A stretch of 64,000 nt of DNA from Bacteroidetes bacterium GWF2_38_335 (GCA_001769535.1 MEOH01000007.1:112273-176272), one strand, 5' to 3'. Shown: positions 24,628 to 34,910, counted from the first letter of the stretch. The notes: a model not told the origin generated them from the sequence alone. Made by a program: numbers and translations.

Positions 24628-27600
24628 TTAATTAATCACCACTCTGATAACAGCTTTTCTGCCTTCAGAATTGATATTCACAAAGTAAATACCCTCAGAA
24701 ATACCGGGGTTGATTGAAATGATCCTTTGGTCTGAATAATCACCTGCAAATACTTCTTTTCCGAGCACATCGGTAATGAAAATATTTACTTTTCCTGTAA
24801 TTCCGCCCAAATCAATAATGAATGTTTCGTCGGCAGGATTGGGGTAGAGGGAAATTTCAGAATCAAAATTATTTTCAATAACCTGAGTGAAGCTAATACA
24901 TTCTGTTGTGTCTACACATCCATTCTGACTCAGAATAACTGCATAGCTGCCTTCGCCCGGAGCGGTAAAACTCTGTGCAGTGGCGCCTGCAATAGGAGAA
25001 TATGAATTGACGCAATCGACCCACTGGTAATTGGCTTCATTTGCGTTCGAGGTAATCACCGGTTCAGAAACTGTTAAACGCAAATCAGGACCAAGGACAT
25101 TTGCTTCAATGGTAAGCAGGGTGTCAATGCCACCGACACCTTCAACAAGTTGCATGTACGTTCCGGGTTGGGTATACGTATATTCGTTATATGTAAACGC
25201 ATCACAGCCCTCGTAATTTACCACGGAAACTTCAGTCCAGGAAGGGAAAACATAGTCGCGGTCAATAATATGTGAAGTGCTATTGGTTATTACAGGATCA
25301 TTAAAATCGAAATAAATTGCAGCCTTATTAAATATTTGTGTCCCATCGGTCAGTCCGGGATTCTGATCTACTGTAAAGGTGGCAAATCCATGGCTTTCTG
25401 GTTCGTTGGTTGTGCTGTCGGGCAGCAGAATGTTACTAAAAGTCCATTTTAAAATTCTGGGACCATAAATTGTAAAGTCACAATTATGGCTTGAGACACC
25501 CTTAACAACTGAGAAAATATCCAGATCAACGTCAAGTGTGTCAAGTAAAACCACAGTAAAGGCTGTGTCTGTTCCTGTATTCTGAAAACGTATTACATAT
25601 TGCAACTGTACATCGGGATAAATAATATGTTCCTCGCCAATGCCATGCGGGTAACCGGTTTTGTCATTAGGATCATAGGATGCTGTAACCTCACTGCAAT
25701 ATATATCATTTACAGGATCTTCATCATCTGCTGGAAAATAATTTGCAATTCCGGGTGTCCAGTTTTCTTCATTTCCACATAGTTCAACAGTTGCATTTGG
25801 ATGTGAACTTCCGGGATGCAGGGGATGCTGATCGGCTTCAAAATGCCAGGTTCGGCCGTCACCGGGAAAAACAAAGGTTGTGGTTTCACTTCCGGCAAGA
25901 AGCACCGAATCAAGAATAACCAATACCCCGTCAATATAAATTCTAACAGGTGAATAGCATACCATGTCACCGTCACCAAAATCGCCTGTGTTGGTAACTG
26001 TAAAATAAATGGAATCATTTTGGCACCATCCTTCAACACTTAAACTACTATGATCCCATGGGAGTTCGCATGGGGTAATGCTGCCTGTAGGAATTTCAGG
26101 AATACTTTCGAAAGCACATGAGTCAACAGGAAAAAGATTGGCATTTAAGCATAACGTTTGTCCCGCAATTGCAGAACAACTTATACTTGAGCTGATCCAA
26201 AAGTCAAAGCAGAATCCGGGATTTAAATCTCCAATATTAAATTGGTATAAATTTTCTCCAATTGATGAATAAGGAACCGTTGATGAATTTATTGTGATCA
26301 ATGGATCTAATTCCAGCACAACATAAGCGTCATTTAATGGTCCGGTTGCCAATCCCTGATTACAAGCCTGTAAATAAATACTTTGATTATCAAAACATGG
26401 TCTCATAATAGGCATAAAAACAGAAATTTCAGGATCAGAACAAGGTTGTGTACTGATAAAACCAAAATATGGTGCAATTAGTGCACTGTCTGGATGAACT
26501 ACTGTGAAATATTGAGTAACCGGACAAGTAATTTGCCAATTACCCGAAGTATCTGCTGTGATTGAATAACCACCCGGTAAAAGAGAATCAATAAACCACA
26601 TACCGGCATCATTTGCTGTTACAACAATATTTCCGGGATTGATTATAGCCATTCGTAGTGGTAAACCTGCTTCATAACCATCAATTTCACAATTTTCATT
26701 TATATCCATATAAAACATTCCATAAACACCTTTGCTGTTAAAAATGTAGGCAGATCCGCTTGATTCTGCATACGTTTCTCCTGTTAAATCATGGTCTTCA
26801 AACCATGCACCTGAAATAGCATAGCTGCCTGAAATGGAAACAGAAACTGAAAAGAAATCATTGTCATCCCTATCGGGAGCGGTTATTTTTTGAAGTTGTT
26901 GCCATTCCCCGTTTTTTCTAAAAATATAAGCAGCCCCTGCATTTATTAATGTGTCACCAGGAAGTAAGTTACCCTCGGCATATGATCCTATAATTGCAAT
27001 TTCATGGTCAATAGCCACTGTATAACCAAAATTATCCCCCGGTTGTCGGTCTGAAGCCACAATTTTTTGAAATTGCTGCCAATTGCCATACGCATTCCGT
27101 TCAAACAGGTACACTGAACCTGAAGAAACCATGTTGTTGTTTCCTTCTGCATCATGATTTTCAGCTGCGGCACCAATTATTGAATTATTACCCGAAATCG
27201 CGACACTGCATCCAAAAAAGTCACCCTCGCTGCCATCAGAACTCATAGCTTTTTTTACCATAATCCAAATCCCGGAAACATGTTTTTCAAAAATATAGGC
27301 TGCTCCAACATTATTAATTAACGTTCCTCCAACTATTTCAAGTTCTTTTCCACTTGCCCCAACAATAGCATAAGTTTCTGAAATTGATACTGAATTTCCA
27401 AAAATATCTGTCTCGGCTCTGTCTGGTGCAACAATTTTTTGAATTTCATTCCAAACTCCTGATTCATTTCTTTGAAAAATATAAGCCGATCCTGAATTGG
27501 ATATTGTTGTACCGCCTGTTGCATCTTCATCCTCATTTGGTGCACCGATTATTATTACATTACCTGAAATGGATACTGATGATCCAAAAATATCGGCAAG

Positions 27601-28068
27601 TCCGCGATCTGAAGCAACAAGCTTTTGCTTTTGCTCCCAGATTTCTGACTCATTTCTTTCAAAAACATATGCTGATCCCGCATTAGATATGTATTCCCCT
27701 AATAAGGCGTCTTCGTCTTCATAACTGGCACCTATTACTATATAATCCCCGGAAATTGCCACAGATGTTCCGAAATTGTCATTTACATTTAAATCAGATG
27801 ACTGAATTTTCTGAACCTCAAACCAATTGCCGGTATCATCCATTCTGAAAATATAGGCGGCTCCTGCACCCGGAATGGTGTCTGAACCGATGACAACGCC
27901 TTCTCCCGGCGCCCCGATTACTGCATAACTTCCTGATATGGAAACCGAAACACCAAATTCATCATATTCTGATCTGTCTGAGGATACAATTTTTATGATT
28001 TCATTCCAGTTTTGCCCATATCCCAATGTGATAATCAGAATAGCAAAAAGAGTAGTAATTTTTTTCAT
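24628..28068 (-). CDS. Large T9SS type A cargo with seven FG-GAP repeats
   Basis: 1146 residues. Signal peptide (LFAILIITLGYGQ), then seven repeats of about 57 residues (residues about 20-425) with FG.SVSISG.YAIIGAP and GSAYIFERN motifs: the FG-GAP, integrin-like propeller. Next come a carboxypeptidase-regulatory-like segment (GMFYMDINENCEIDG), a repeat-domain module with CSEVTASYDPNDKTGYP..LQYVIRFQNTGTDTA and FDFNDPVITN as in DUF7619 proteins, and an Ig-like module with QWVDC. The type A sorting domain starts at ISLYPNPADETFIIDLGG and ends KAVIRVVIN. The protein should be a surface-exposed adhesin or binding protein. It is monocistronic, with its own promoter box and terminator. Confidence 0.9.
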   Translation of the reverse strand: MKKITTLFAILIITLGYGQNWNEIIKIVSSDRSEYDEFGVSVSISGSYAVIGAPGEGVVIGSDTIPGAGAAYIFRMDDTGNWFEVQKIQSSDLNVNDNFGTSVAISGDYIVIGASYEDEDALLGEYISNAGSAYVFERNESEIWEQKQKLVASDRGLADIFGSSVSISGNVIIIGAPNEDEDATGGTTISNSGSAYIFQRNESGVWNEIQKIVAPDRAETDIFGNSVSISETYAIVGASGKELEIVGGTLINNVGAAYIFEKHVSGIWIMVKKAMSSDGSEGDFFGCSVAISGNNSIIGAAAENHDAEGNNNMVSSGSVYLFERNAYGNWQQFQKIVASDRQPGDNFGYTVAIDHEIAIIGSYAEGNLLPGDTLINAGAAYIFRKNGEWQQLQKITAPDRDDNDFFSVSVSISGSYAISGAWFEDHDLTGETYAESSGSAYIFNSKGVYGMFYMDINENCEIDGYEAGLPLRMAIINPGNIVVTANDAGMWFIDSLLPGGYSITADTSGNWQITCPVTQYFTVVHPDSALIAPYFGFISTQPCSDPEISVFMPIMRPCFDNQSIYLQACNQGLATGPLNDAYVVLELDPLITINSSTVPYSSIGENLYQFNIGDLNPGFCFDFWISSSISCSAIAGQTLCLNANLFPVDSCAFESIPEIPTGSITPCELPWDHSSLSVEGWCQNDSIYFTVTNTGDFGDGDMVCYSPVRIYIDGVLVILDSVLLAGSETTTFVFPGDGRTWHFEADQHPLHPGSSHPNATVELCGNEENWTPGIANYFPADDEDPVNDIYCSEVTASYDPNDKTGYPHGIGEEHIIYPDVQLQYVIRFQNTGTDTAFTVVLLDTLDVDLDIFSVVKGVSSHNCDFTIYGPRILKWTFSNILLPDSTTNEPESHGFATFTVDQNPGLTDGTQIFNKAAIYFDFNDPVITNSTSHIIDRDYVFPSWTEVSVVNYEGCDAFTYNEYTYTQPGTYMQLVEGVGGIDTLLTIEANVLGPDLRLTVSEPVITSNANEANYQWVDCVNSYSPIAGATAQSFTAPGEGSYAVILSQNGCVDTTECISFTQVIENNFDSEISLYPNPADETFIIDLGGITGKVNIFITDVLGKEVFAGDYSDQRIISINPGISEGIYFVNINSEGRKAVIRVVIN

Positions 28069-28106
28069 AGCATACAGGTATTTGAATAAAAAACCAACGA
28101 ATGAAT

Positions 28107-28114
28107 CAAAGATA
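28107..28114 (-). promoter_or_regulatory. Candidate -7 box (TATCTTTG) for the FG-GAP gene
   Basis: TAnnTTTG on the minus strand, 38 bases before the ATG at 28068. No -33 element at the right spacing. Confidence 0.4.
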
Positions 28115-28286
28115 TTAAAACTATTGATTACATGTTATTTAAAGACGAGTATTTTTATTAAATGGTTGCTTCATTCAATGAATGAATAGTAATTGCATTT
28201 AAACTCATTTTAGTAATACGTAAAGCATTGTAAAAGTTGTGTTAATAATATCAGATATCATCCGTTTGCAACCTACAAAAAAACAA

Positions 28287-28317
28287 GTTAACAATGTAAA
28301 CCATAAACATTATTAAC
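28287..28317. promoter_or_regulatory. Inverted repeat, candidate MarR operator
   Basis: GTTAACAATGT and ACATTATTAAC are inverted copies (10 of 11 match) separated by 9 bases. They abut the -7 box of the marR-efflux operon. MarR dimers bind such palindromes and repress their own operon; direct evidence here is position and symmetry only. Confidence 0.5.
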
Positions 28318-28325
28318 TATCTTTG
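28318..28325 (+). promoter_or_regulatory. Candidate -7 box (TATCTTTG) of the efflux operon
   Basis: TAnnTTTG, 14 bases before the marR ATG and directly after the inverted repeat. No -33 TTTG is seen at the usual spacing. Confidence 0.45.
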
Positions 28326-28339
28326 TTTCTTTTTGAAAA

Positions 28340-28786
28340 ATGGAAATAAATTATTCTCCGCAACCCTTAGGTAGATTGCTTTCGATTGTTGGAAAGTCTT
28401 TTCTGGCCGAGCTTAACCACAACCTCAGTCACCTCGACATTGAGCGTAATTACTATGCGCTGATTCTCATCGGTGAGGGCAAAGGCCGCCTTACTCAGCA
28501 GGAACTGGCAGGAAAGCTTATGTCAGATAAAGTGACCATGGTCAGGGTTATTGATTATCTTTCTGAAAAAGGTTATGTGAAAAGGGTCAGAATGACCGAT
28601 GATCACCGAAAGTACGGACTGGTTCTCACTCCTAAAGCCGAAAAGGAATTGCCCGAAATTAAAAAAGCTATGAAAAAGGTTGTCAGCAAGGCTCTTGCAG
28701 GCATTTCAGAGGATAGAATTTCTGAATTTTTGGCAACACTGAACGATATAAAAAGAAACCTTAACAAACAGACTGTCAAATTATGA
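28340..28786 (+). CDS. MarR-family transcriptional regulator
   Basis: 148 residues. The winged-helix core is clear: LNHNLSHLDIERNYYALILIGEGKGRLTQQELAGKL (helices 1-3), DKVTMVRVIDYLSEKGYVKR (recognition helix) and the wing VRMTDDHRKYGLVLTPKAEKEL. Such regulators repress efflux operons until a small molecule binds. The gene is first in an operon with the three efflux genes, overlapping the next by 4 bp (ATGA), and an inverted repeat lies at its promoter. Autorepression is therefore likely but inferred. Confidence 0.92.
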   Translation: MEINYSPQPLGRLLSIVGKSFLAELNHNLSHLDIERNYYALILIGEGKGRLTQQELAGKLMSDKVTMVRVIDYLSEKGYVKRVRMTDDHRKYGLVLTPKAEKELPEIKKAMKKVVSKALAGISEDRISEFLATLNDIKRNLNKQTVKL

Positions 28787-29847
28787 AACATATATATTTA
28801 TTTCTTATTGTAATTTTCTTTTTAGCCGGATTAAATTCCTGCAAAAAAGGTGAAGAAAAACAAAAGGACAAACCTCCGGCCATCGTGGATGTAATGGTTG
28901 CCGGCAGTGAGGAATTTTCATCCGGACTGGAAGTGAACGGATCGGCGCTTTCAGAGGAAATGGTTCAATTGTTTCCGGAGATCAGCGGACGACTTACTTT
29001 TCTTAACCTGCCCGATGGCGCTGTAGTTAATAAAGGTACTGTGCTCGCACGCATCAATGATGCCGAACTTCAGGCTCAGGCCGAACAGCTTAAAGTGCAG
29101 TTAGATCTGGCTGAAAAAACCGAGCAGCGTCTTAAGAAACTTCTTGAAATTAACGGGGTCAACCAGGCCGATTATGATGCGGCTCTTTCTCAGGTCAATG
29201 CCTTGAAAGCCAATCTGAAAATTGTTTATGCCCAGATTGATAAAACTGTGGTTCGGGCTCCATTCCGCGGGGTACTTGGTTTGCGATTGGTCAGCGAAGG
29301 GGCTTATGTGAATCCCCAAACATTGTTGGGAACACTGCAACAAACGGATAAAATAAAAATTGATTTTGCTGTTCCCGAATCATACGCTGGAATGGTTAAG
29401 CCGGGTTATGAAGTGCTGGTCAAAACTAACAATTCTGAAGAATCTTTTATCGCCGAAATTTCTGCCAGCGAACCAATGATCGATGTCAATACCAGAAATC
29501 TGAAAGTTCGGGCTTACCTGAAAAAAGGAAACATCAGTCCGGGTTCCTTCGTGAAAGTCAATCTCAAAAACAGCAAACAGGGAATTTTTATCCCCTCAAA
29601 CTCAATTATTCCTGAAGCATCCACAAATAAAGCAATTATTATTAAAAGTGGAAAAGCCATTTTTACTGATATCGAAACCGGAATCCGCACCGAAGATATG
29701 GTTGAGGTAATTTCGGGTATCAGTCCGGGCGATTCTGTCGTAGTTAGCGGTGTGCTTTTTGTCAGACCCAACGACATGGTTAAGGTTCGAAAGGTCAGAG
29801 AAATGAAAATGGAAAATAAATCGGATAAAAAACCTGCCGGAAAATGA
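28783..29847 (+). CDS. RND efflux periplasmic adaptor (HlyD/AcrA type), lipoprotein
   Basis: 354 residues. Lipobox LNSC (Cys20) anchors it to a membrane. It has the barrel-sandwich half EISGRLTFLNLPDGAVVNKGTVLARIND, a helical hairpin (LQAQAEQLKVQLDLAEKTEQRLKKLLEINGV), the returning half VRAPFRGVLGLRLVSEGAYVNPQT and the beta-barrel and membrane-proximal domains (IKIDFAVPESYAGMVKPG, GIRTEDMVEVISGISPGDSVV). It joins the pump to the TolC-like channel. Overlaps of 4 bp with marR and with the pump gene indicate coupled translation. Confidence 0.94.
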   Translation: MKHIYLFLIVIFFLAGLNSCKKGEEKQKDKPPAIVDVMVAGSEEFSSGLEVNGSALSEEMVQLFPEISGRLTFLNLPDGAVVNKGTVLARINDAELQAQAEQLKVQLDLAEKTEQRLKKLLEINGVNQADYDAALSQVNALKANLKIVYAQIDKTVVRAPFRGVLGLRLVSEGAYVNPQTLLGTLQQTDKIKIDFAVPESYAGMVKPGYEVLVKTNNSEESFIAEISASEPMIDVNTRNLKVRAYLKKGNISPGSFVKVNLKNSKQGIFIPSNSIIPEASTNKAIIIKSGKAIFTDIETGIRTEDMVEVISGISPGDSVVVSGVLFVRPNDMVKVRKVREMKMENKSDKKPAGK

Positions 29848-32800
29848 ATATCTCTGAACTATCCATAAGAAGACCGGTTCTGGCAACAGTAATGAATATT
29901 TTCATTCTGCTGTTCGGGTTTATTGGCTTTTATTTTTTGGGCGTGCGCGAGTATCCTGCCATTGATCCGCCCATGATTACGGTTTCAACTACCTATGTGG
30001 GTGCCAATGCCGATGTTATTGAAAGCCAGATCACCGAACCCCTCGAAAAAGCCATCAATGGCATTCCTGATATCCGGAGCATCTCATCCACAAGCTCGGT
30101 CGGACGAAGTCAGATCACCGTTGAGTTTAACCTGAGTGCCGACCTCGAAACCGCCGCCAACGATGTACGCGATAAAGTAAGTCAGGCCATGCGCAGCCTG
30201 CCCCAGGATATTGACGCCCCGCCCGTTGTGACAAAAGCTGATGCCAACTCCGATTTTATTATCATTCTTGCAGTTCAAAGTCCTGGTAAAGGCTTGATGG
30301 AACTCAGCGATTATGCTGAAAATGTTTTGCAAAACCGCCTTCAAACGATTCCCGAAGTGAGTTCTGTGATGATCATCGGACAAAAAAGACCGGCCATGCG
30401 CCTGTGGATCGATCCCGATAAATTGAACGGTTTCAATCTTACTTTTACAGATATTACAGCCGCTCTTAAACGTGAAAATATTGAAGCTCCTTCGGGAAAA
30501 TTGTATGGAAACCAAACCGAGATGACAATCCGGGCCATGGGCCGGTTAACCACCGAAAAGGATTTCAGGGATTTGATATTGCGCGAGGATGCCGGTGGTA
30601 TTGTCCGACTTTCTGATGTGGCTAAAGTTGAACTGGGCCCCGAAAACTATGAGCAAAGCTGGCGCCTGAACGGGGTTAGTGCTGTTGGTATTGCTGTTAT
30701 TCCGCAACCCGGAGCAAATTATATCAACATCTCAAACGAGTTTAATAAACGCCTTGATGAAATTAAAAACTCCGAGCAGGGCAAAGACATGATCTTTACC
30801 ATGCTTGTTGATAATACTAAAAATGTGCGGCGTTCACTTAATGAAGTGACCGAAACCTTATTGATCGCCATTTTGTTGGTGATTGCCGTTATTTTCCTGT
30901 TTTTCAGAAGCTGGAAAATGGCCATCCGCCCGCTCATTGACATCCCTGTTTCACTCGTCGCAACATTTTTTATTATGTATGTGGCAGGTTTTTCCATCAA
31001 CATCCTGACCTTGCTCGCCATTGTGCTGGCAACCGGATTGGTGGTAGATGATGGTATCGTGGTGACTGAAAATATCTTCAGGAAGTTTGAAAAGGGGATG
31101 CCCATCCGCAAAGCAGCCATAGAGGGGAGCAAGGAAATCATATTTGCGGTTCTTTCCACGTCGGTTACTTTGGCAATTGTTTTTCTTCCGGTGGTTTTCC
31201 TTCAGGGATTTGTGGGCAGTTTATTCAGGGAATTTGGCATTGTTCTTGCCGCAGCAGTGCTTGTTTCGGCATTCGTTTCCCTTACCATTACCCCGGTTTT
31301 AAATATTCTCCTTACGGGAAAAAAAGACAAACACAGCCTGTTTTATGTGAAGACCGAACCCTTTTTTCAGGGATTGGAGTCAGGGTATAAAAATTTTCTT
31401 ACTCGTTTTATTTCGATTAGAAGAATGGCTATAGTGATAATAATCGCTTGTTTGGCAATTATTTATCTTGTTAGTAAACAACTGCAGTCCGAACTGGCCC
31501 CCATGGAAGATAAAGCTGCCATGCGTTTCATGATCACCGGTCCCGAAGGAGCCAGCTACGATTACATGACCAAATCCATCGAAGGATTGGAAAAATATTT
31601 AACCGACAGCGTTCCCGAATTTGATTTTGTTTTTTTCTCAGTCCCCGGATGGAGCAGCACTGGAGTAAACGGTGCCATGGGACGTCTTGGACTTGTTCCT
31701 TCGTCGGAGCGAACCAGAACGCAAGCAGAAATCACAGCCGATCTCACAAAAAAAATGTTCAGGTTCAACGACATCAGGATTTTTCCAGTAGAGGAGCAGA
31801 CCATCTCCGTGGGAATGGGTTCCAGAGCATCTTTGCCGGTGCAATTTGTGATACAGAACCTTGATTTTAATAAACTGAAATCTGTCATCCCGAAATTTCT
31901 TGATGTGGCCCGCAGCAATAAAATATTTCAGAATGTGGATGTCAATCTTAAGTTTAACAAACCCGAAGTGGATATTATTATTGACAGGGTAAAAGCAGGC
32001 GAGCTGAAAGTGAGTACAGCCGATATTGCCGATGTTTTGCAGTCGGCTTTCAGCGGACGACGTCTCGATTATTTTATCATGAACGGCAAACAATATCAGG
32101 TCATTTCGCAGGTTCGGTTAAAGGACAGGCAAACTCCCGAGGATGTATTGAATCTATATGTGAAAAACAGCAAAGGGCACAGCATACCGCTATCCTCGGT
32201 CCTTGAAATTGAATCAAATGCCAATCCGCCATCCTTGTACCACTATAATCGCTACAAATCGGCAACCATGTCAGCTTCTCTGGCCGAAGGAAAAACAGTG
32301 GGCGATGGGGTGAAAGCCATGCAGAAAATAGCCGATTCACTGCTTGATGAGAGTTTTCAGACTTCACTGACCGGACCGTCGCGCGATTATGCCGAAAGTT
32401 CATCAAACATCATGTTTGCATTTATTCTGGCTTTGGTGCTTATATACCTGATTCTGGCCGCCCAGTTTGAAAGTTTCCGCGACCCGTTCACCATCATGCT
32501 TACCGTTCCGCTGGCATTGGCCGGTGCTTATCTTTCACTGTGGATATTCGGACAAACCCTCAATATTTTTTCCCAGATCGGGATGATCATGTTGATTGGA
32601 CTGGTAACCAAAAACGGAATTCTGATCGTTGAATTTGCCAATCAGAAGAGAAAATCCGGATTGTCAAAACATGATGCGGTTATTGAGGCATCTGCCCAGC
32701 GACTTCGCCCTATTTTAATGACAACCCTGGCAACCTCTTTGGGTGCATTGCCCATCGCATTAAGTCTGGGCGCCGCAGCCACTTCACGAATTCCTTTAGG

Positions 32801-32906
32801 GATTGTGGTAGTGGGCGGACTATTATTTTCACTGGTGCTGACATTGTTTGTGATTCCGGCTATGTACATTTTTATCTCAGGAAAAACAAAAACAACAGAT
32901 GAATAA
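29844..32906 (+). CDS. RND efflux pump permease, HAE1 family
   Basis: 1020 residues, typical length. It is a proton-driven inner-membrane pump expected to export drugs or other amphiphiles. Start MNISELSIRRPVLATVMNIFILLFG and the first periplasmic loop (REYPAIDPPMITVSTTYVGANADVIESQITEPLEKAINGI) are classic. The proton-relay segment is VVDDGIVVTENIFRKFEKG with the paired Asp residues, and the second half has GIVTKNGILIVEFANQ-like GLVTKNGILIVEFAN and a final TSRIPLGIVVVGGLLFS segment. It is the third gene of the marR operon; no accessory subunit is fused. Confidence 0.96.
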   Translation: MNISELSIRRPVLATVMNIFILLFGFIGFYFLGVREYPAIDPPMITVSTTYVGANADVIESQITEPLEKAINGIPDIRSISSTSSVGRSQITVEFNLSADLETAANDVRDKVSQAMRSLPQDIDAPPVVTKADANSDFIIILAVQSPGKGLMELSDYAENVLQNRLQTIPEVSSVMIIGQKRPAMRLWIDPDKLNGFNLTFTDITAALKRENIEAPSGKLYGNQTEMTIRAMGRLTTEKDFRDLILREDAGGIVRLSDVAKVELGPENYEQSWRLNGVSAVGIAVIPQPGANYINISNEFNKRLDEIKNSEQGKDMIFTMLVDNTKNVRRSLNEVTETLLIAILLVIAVIFLFFRSWKMAIRPLIDIPVSLVATFFIMYVAGFSINILTLLAIVLATGLVVDDGIVVTENIFRKFEKGMPIRKAAIEGSKEIIFAVLSTSVTLAIVFLPVVFLQGFVGSLFREFGIVLAAAVLVSAFVSLTITPVLNILLTGKKDKHSLFYVKTEPFFQGLESGYKNFLTRFISIRRMAIVIIIACLAIIYLVSKQLQSELAPMEDKAAMRFMITGPEGASYDYMTKSIEGLEKYLTDSVPEFDFVFFSVPGWSSTGVNGAMGRLGLVPSSERTRTQAEITADLTKKMFRFNDIRIFPVEEQTISVGMGSRASLPVQFVIQNLDFNKLKSVIPKFLDVARSNKIFQNVDVNLKFNKPEVDIIIDRVKAGELKVSTADIADVLQSAFSGRRLDYFIMNGKQYQVISQVRLKDRQTPEDVLNLYVKNSKGHSIPLSSVLEIESNANPPSLYHYNRYKSATMSASLAEGKTVGDGVKAMQKIADSLLDESFQTSLTGPSRDYAESSSNIMFAFILALVLIYLILAAQFESFRDPFTIMLTVPLALAGAYLSLWIFGQTLNIFSQIGMIMLIGLVTKNGILIVEFANQKRKSGLSKHDAVIEASAQRLRPILMTTLATSLGALPIALSLGAAATSRIPLGIVVVGGLLFSLVLTLFVIPAMYIFISGKTKTTDE

Positions 32907-32951
32907 TCAAACCTCGATTTACTTGGGGTAAAATATAAAATTATTTTAAAA

Positions 32952-34247
32952 ATGATTTATAAAATACTGACAATACTGTTTTTAGCGCCGGTGATGTTGT
33001 TCTCCCAAAACACTCTGTCGCTCAGAAATGCCATAGATTCTGCATTGCAAAACAATTTTGATATTCAGATTTCAGGAAATATCCTTGAGATGAGCAAAAA
33101 CAATAACAGTTATGGAATGGCAGGAGGGATGCCAACTGTTGGTATTGCAGCGGGAGATAACAATTCGGTTTACAACCTCGACCAGAAATTAAGCACCGGG
33201 AGTGAGATTTCGAAACAGGGAGTTACCAGCAATTCACTGACGGCAGGCGTATCAGCCGGTATCGTTTTGTTTAACGGGTTTAAAGTAATGGCAACAAAGG
33301 AAAGACTCAACCAGCTTCAGATGCAAACTGAGTTGCAGTTGAATTCACAGATTCAGAATATTCTGGCTGCCATTATGGTTGTTTATTATGATATTGTAAG
33401 GCAGCAGGGCTATTTGCAGATCCTTCAGAAAAATCTGGAAGTATCAGAAAAAAAATCAGAGGTTATAAAAGCAAGAAAAAATGTGGGGATGGCAAATGAT
33501 GCAGATATATTACAATCGGACATCGACATGAGCATGATTGCTCAGAACATTGAATCCCAGAAACTGATGGTAGACAGGCAAAAAAATGAGCTTTTGCAAT
33601 TGATGGGAGTGAAGGCCTTTTATGGTTTTTCGGTTTCCGATACCATCGAAACAGGAAGTGGTATTCAAAAAGATTCGATCATTAATTTTCTTGAAAAAAA
33701 CCCGCAGTACCTTTCAGCCGATATGCAGGTAAAAATCAATGAACAGATTGTAAAGGAAATGCGCGCACAGCGTTACCCGTCAATAAAAGTAAACACCGGA
33801 TATAATTTTTCACACAGCAGCAATTCGGCAGGGTTTAATCTGTATAACCAAAATTATGGTCCGTACGTTGGAGCAACCCTAGCAATCCCAATTTTCAACG
33901 GGAATATTTATAAAAAGCAGCAGGAAAATGCCATGCTCAGTGTAGAAAATGCGTTGCTTGAAAAAGAAAGTCTGTTGATGTCATTAAAAGCCACTGTCGA
34001 AAATACATTTGATACCTATCAAACCACATTGCAGCAGCTCGAATCACAAAAAGTCAATTACCAGAATGCCGGTAAGCTGCTTGATCTGATCATGGAGAAA
34101 TTCAAAGTAAACGAAGCCACAATCCTCGAAGTAAAAGCAGCCCAGCAAAGCTATGAAAATGCCGGTTATCTGCTTCTCAATTTGCAGTATGCAGCCAAAG
34201 CGGCTGAAATTGAATTGAAAAGGTTGGTTTATAAACTGGGAAATTAG
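32952..34247 (+). CDS. TolC-family outer-membrane efflux channel
   Basis: 431 residues. Signal peptide (ILTILFLAPVMLFSQ), then the duplicated TolC pattern: LSLRNAIDSALQNNFDIQISG starts each helical half, with long helices (LQMQTELQLNSQIQNILAAIMVVYYDIVRQQGYLQIL and YKKQQENAMLSVENALLEKESLL) and beta segments (GVSAGIVLFNGF; YVGATLAIPIFNG). It completes the tripartite pump. The gap to the permease is 45 bp, consistent with the same operon. No terminator is evident; a heptamer repeat follows. Confidence 0.93.
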   Translation: MIYKILTILFLAPVMLFSQNTLSLRNAIDSALQNNFDIQISGNILEMSKNNNSYGMAGGMPTVGIAAGDNNSVYNLDQKLSTGSEISKQGVTSNSLTAGVSAGIVLFNGFKVMATKERLNQLQMQTELQLNSQIQNILAAIMVVYYDIVRQQGYLQILQKNLEVSEKKSEVIKARKNVGMANDADILQSDIDMSMIAQNIESQKLMVDRQKNELLQLMGVKAFYGFSVSDTIETGSGIQKDSIINFLEKNPQYLSADMQVKINEQIVKEMRAQRYPSIKVNTGYNFSHSSNSAGFNLYNQNYGPYVGATLAIPIFNGNIYKKQQENAMLSVENALLEKESLLMSLKATVENTFDTYQTTLQQLESQKVNYQNAGKLLDLIMEKFKVNEATILEVKAAQQSYENAGYLLLNLQYAAKAAEIELKRLVYKLGN

Positions 34248-34279
34248 CAAGGGGATGGTGAAATGGTTACAAACTCCCA

Positions 34280-34307
34280 ACTTCGGACTTCGGACTTCCG
34301 ACTTCCA
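34280..34307. repeat. Heptamer tandem repeat, ACTTCGG type
   Basis: Four 7-bp units (ACTTCGG, ACTTCGG, ACTTCCG, ACTTCCA) between convergent genes. Confidence 0.8.
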
Positions 34308-34312
34308 CCACC

Positions 34313-34855
34313 CTATTCCCCTTCCTCAACCGGATTGTCAGTAGGTTCAGAATAATAAAGATTTCTCAGCCGTTCCAATTCAGTATATATTTCAGCGGCT
34401 TTTTGTTTAAACTCGTCTGAGGTATTATCAACTTTGATTTTTTCGGAGTTAACCCAGCGTATCATTCCTTCGGCGGTGAAGTAATAACGGTTTTCTACGG
34501 CCGGAAGTGCTTGGGTATTTTCATCATAAATTGGCGCTGAGTATTGAGTATTTGAAACAAAAACAAAAAACAAGGTTCCTTTGTCGAAATAGTATTCTTC
34601 AACAATATTACCCATTTCACCGTAAAATTTACAACGAAGAAGTACAAGATAGTCATCTGATACAAAGCCTTCAAATATTGAACCTTCAGTTGATTCACCC
34701 ATGATTTCCCTAACTGTAAGTTCATAATTGCTCAGGTTCGAATTGACCTGGCTATACATTTCCCTGATTTTTTTTACCGATTCCTCCTCGGTTTGTGCCT
34801 TAATATTTAATATTCCGGCCATCATAAAAGTAAAAATAATAACTATAGTTTTCAT
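34313..34855 (-). CDS. Hypothetical exported protein
   Basis: 180 residues. Signal peptide (IIFTFMMAGILNIKAQ), then a helix-rich start EEESVKKIREMYSQVNSNLSNYELTVREIMG and a beta-rich core with YLVLLRCKFYGEMGNIVEEYYFDKGTLFFVFVSN. This looks like a small secreted domain of the kind that reads a property and returns an output in phosphate- or amyloid-like folds, but I do not recognise the family. It ends with an acidic tail. It converges on the tolC-like gene, 65 bp away. Confidence 0.75.
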   Translation of the reverse strand: MKTIVIIFTFMMAGILNIKAQTEEESVKKIREMYSQVNSNLSNYELTVREIMGESTEGSIFEGFVSDDYLVLLRCKFYGEMGNIVEEYYFDKGTLFFVFVSNTQYSAPIYDENTQALPAVENRYYFTAEGMIRWVNSEKIKVDNTSDEFKQKAAEIYTELERLRNLYYSEPTDNPVEEGE

Positions 34856-34910
34856 ATTTTAAGCTTTTTAGTTTAGTAAAGATAGAAAAAATATTAATAC
34901 CGCTGCCGCT

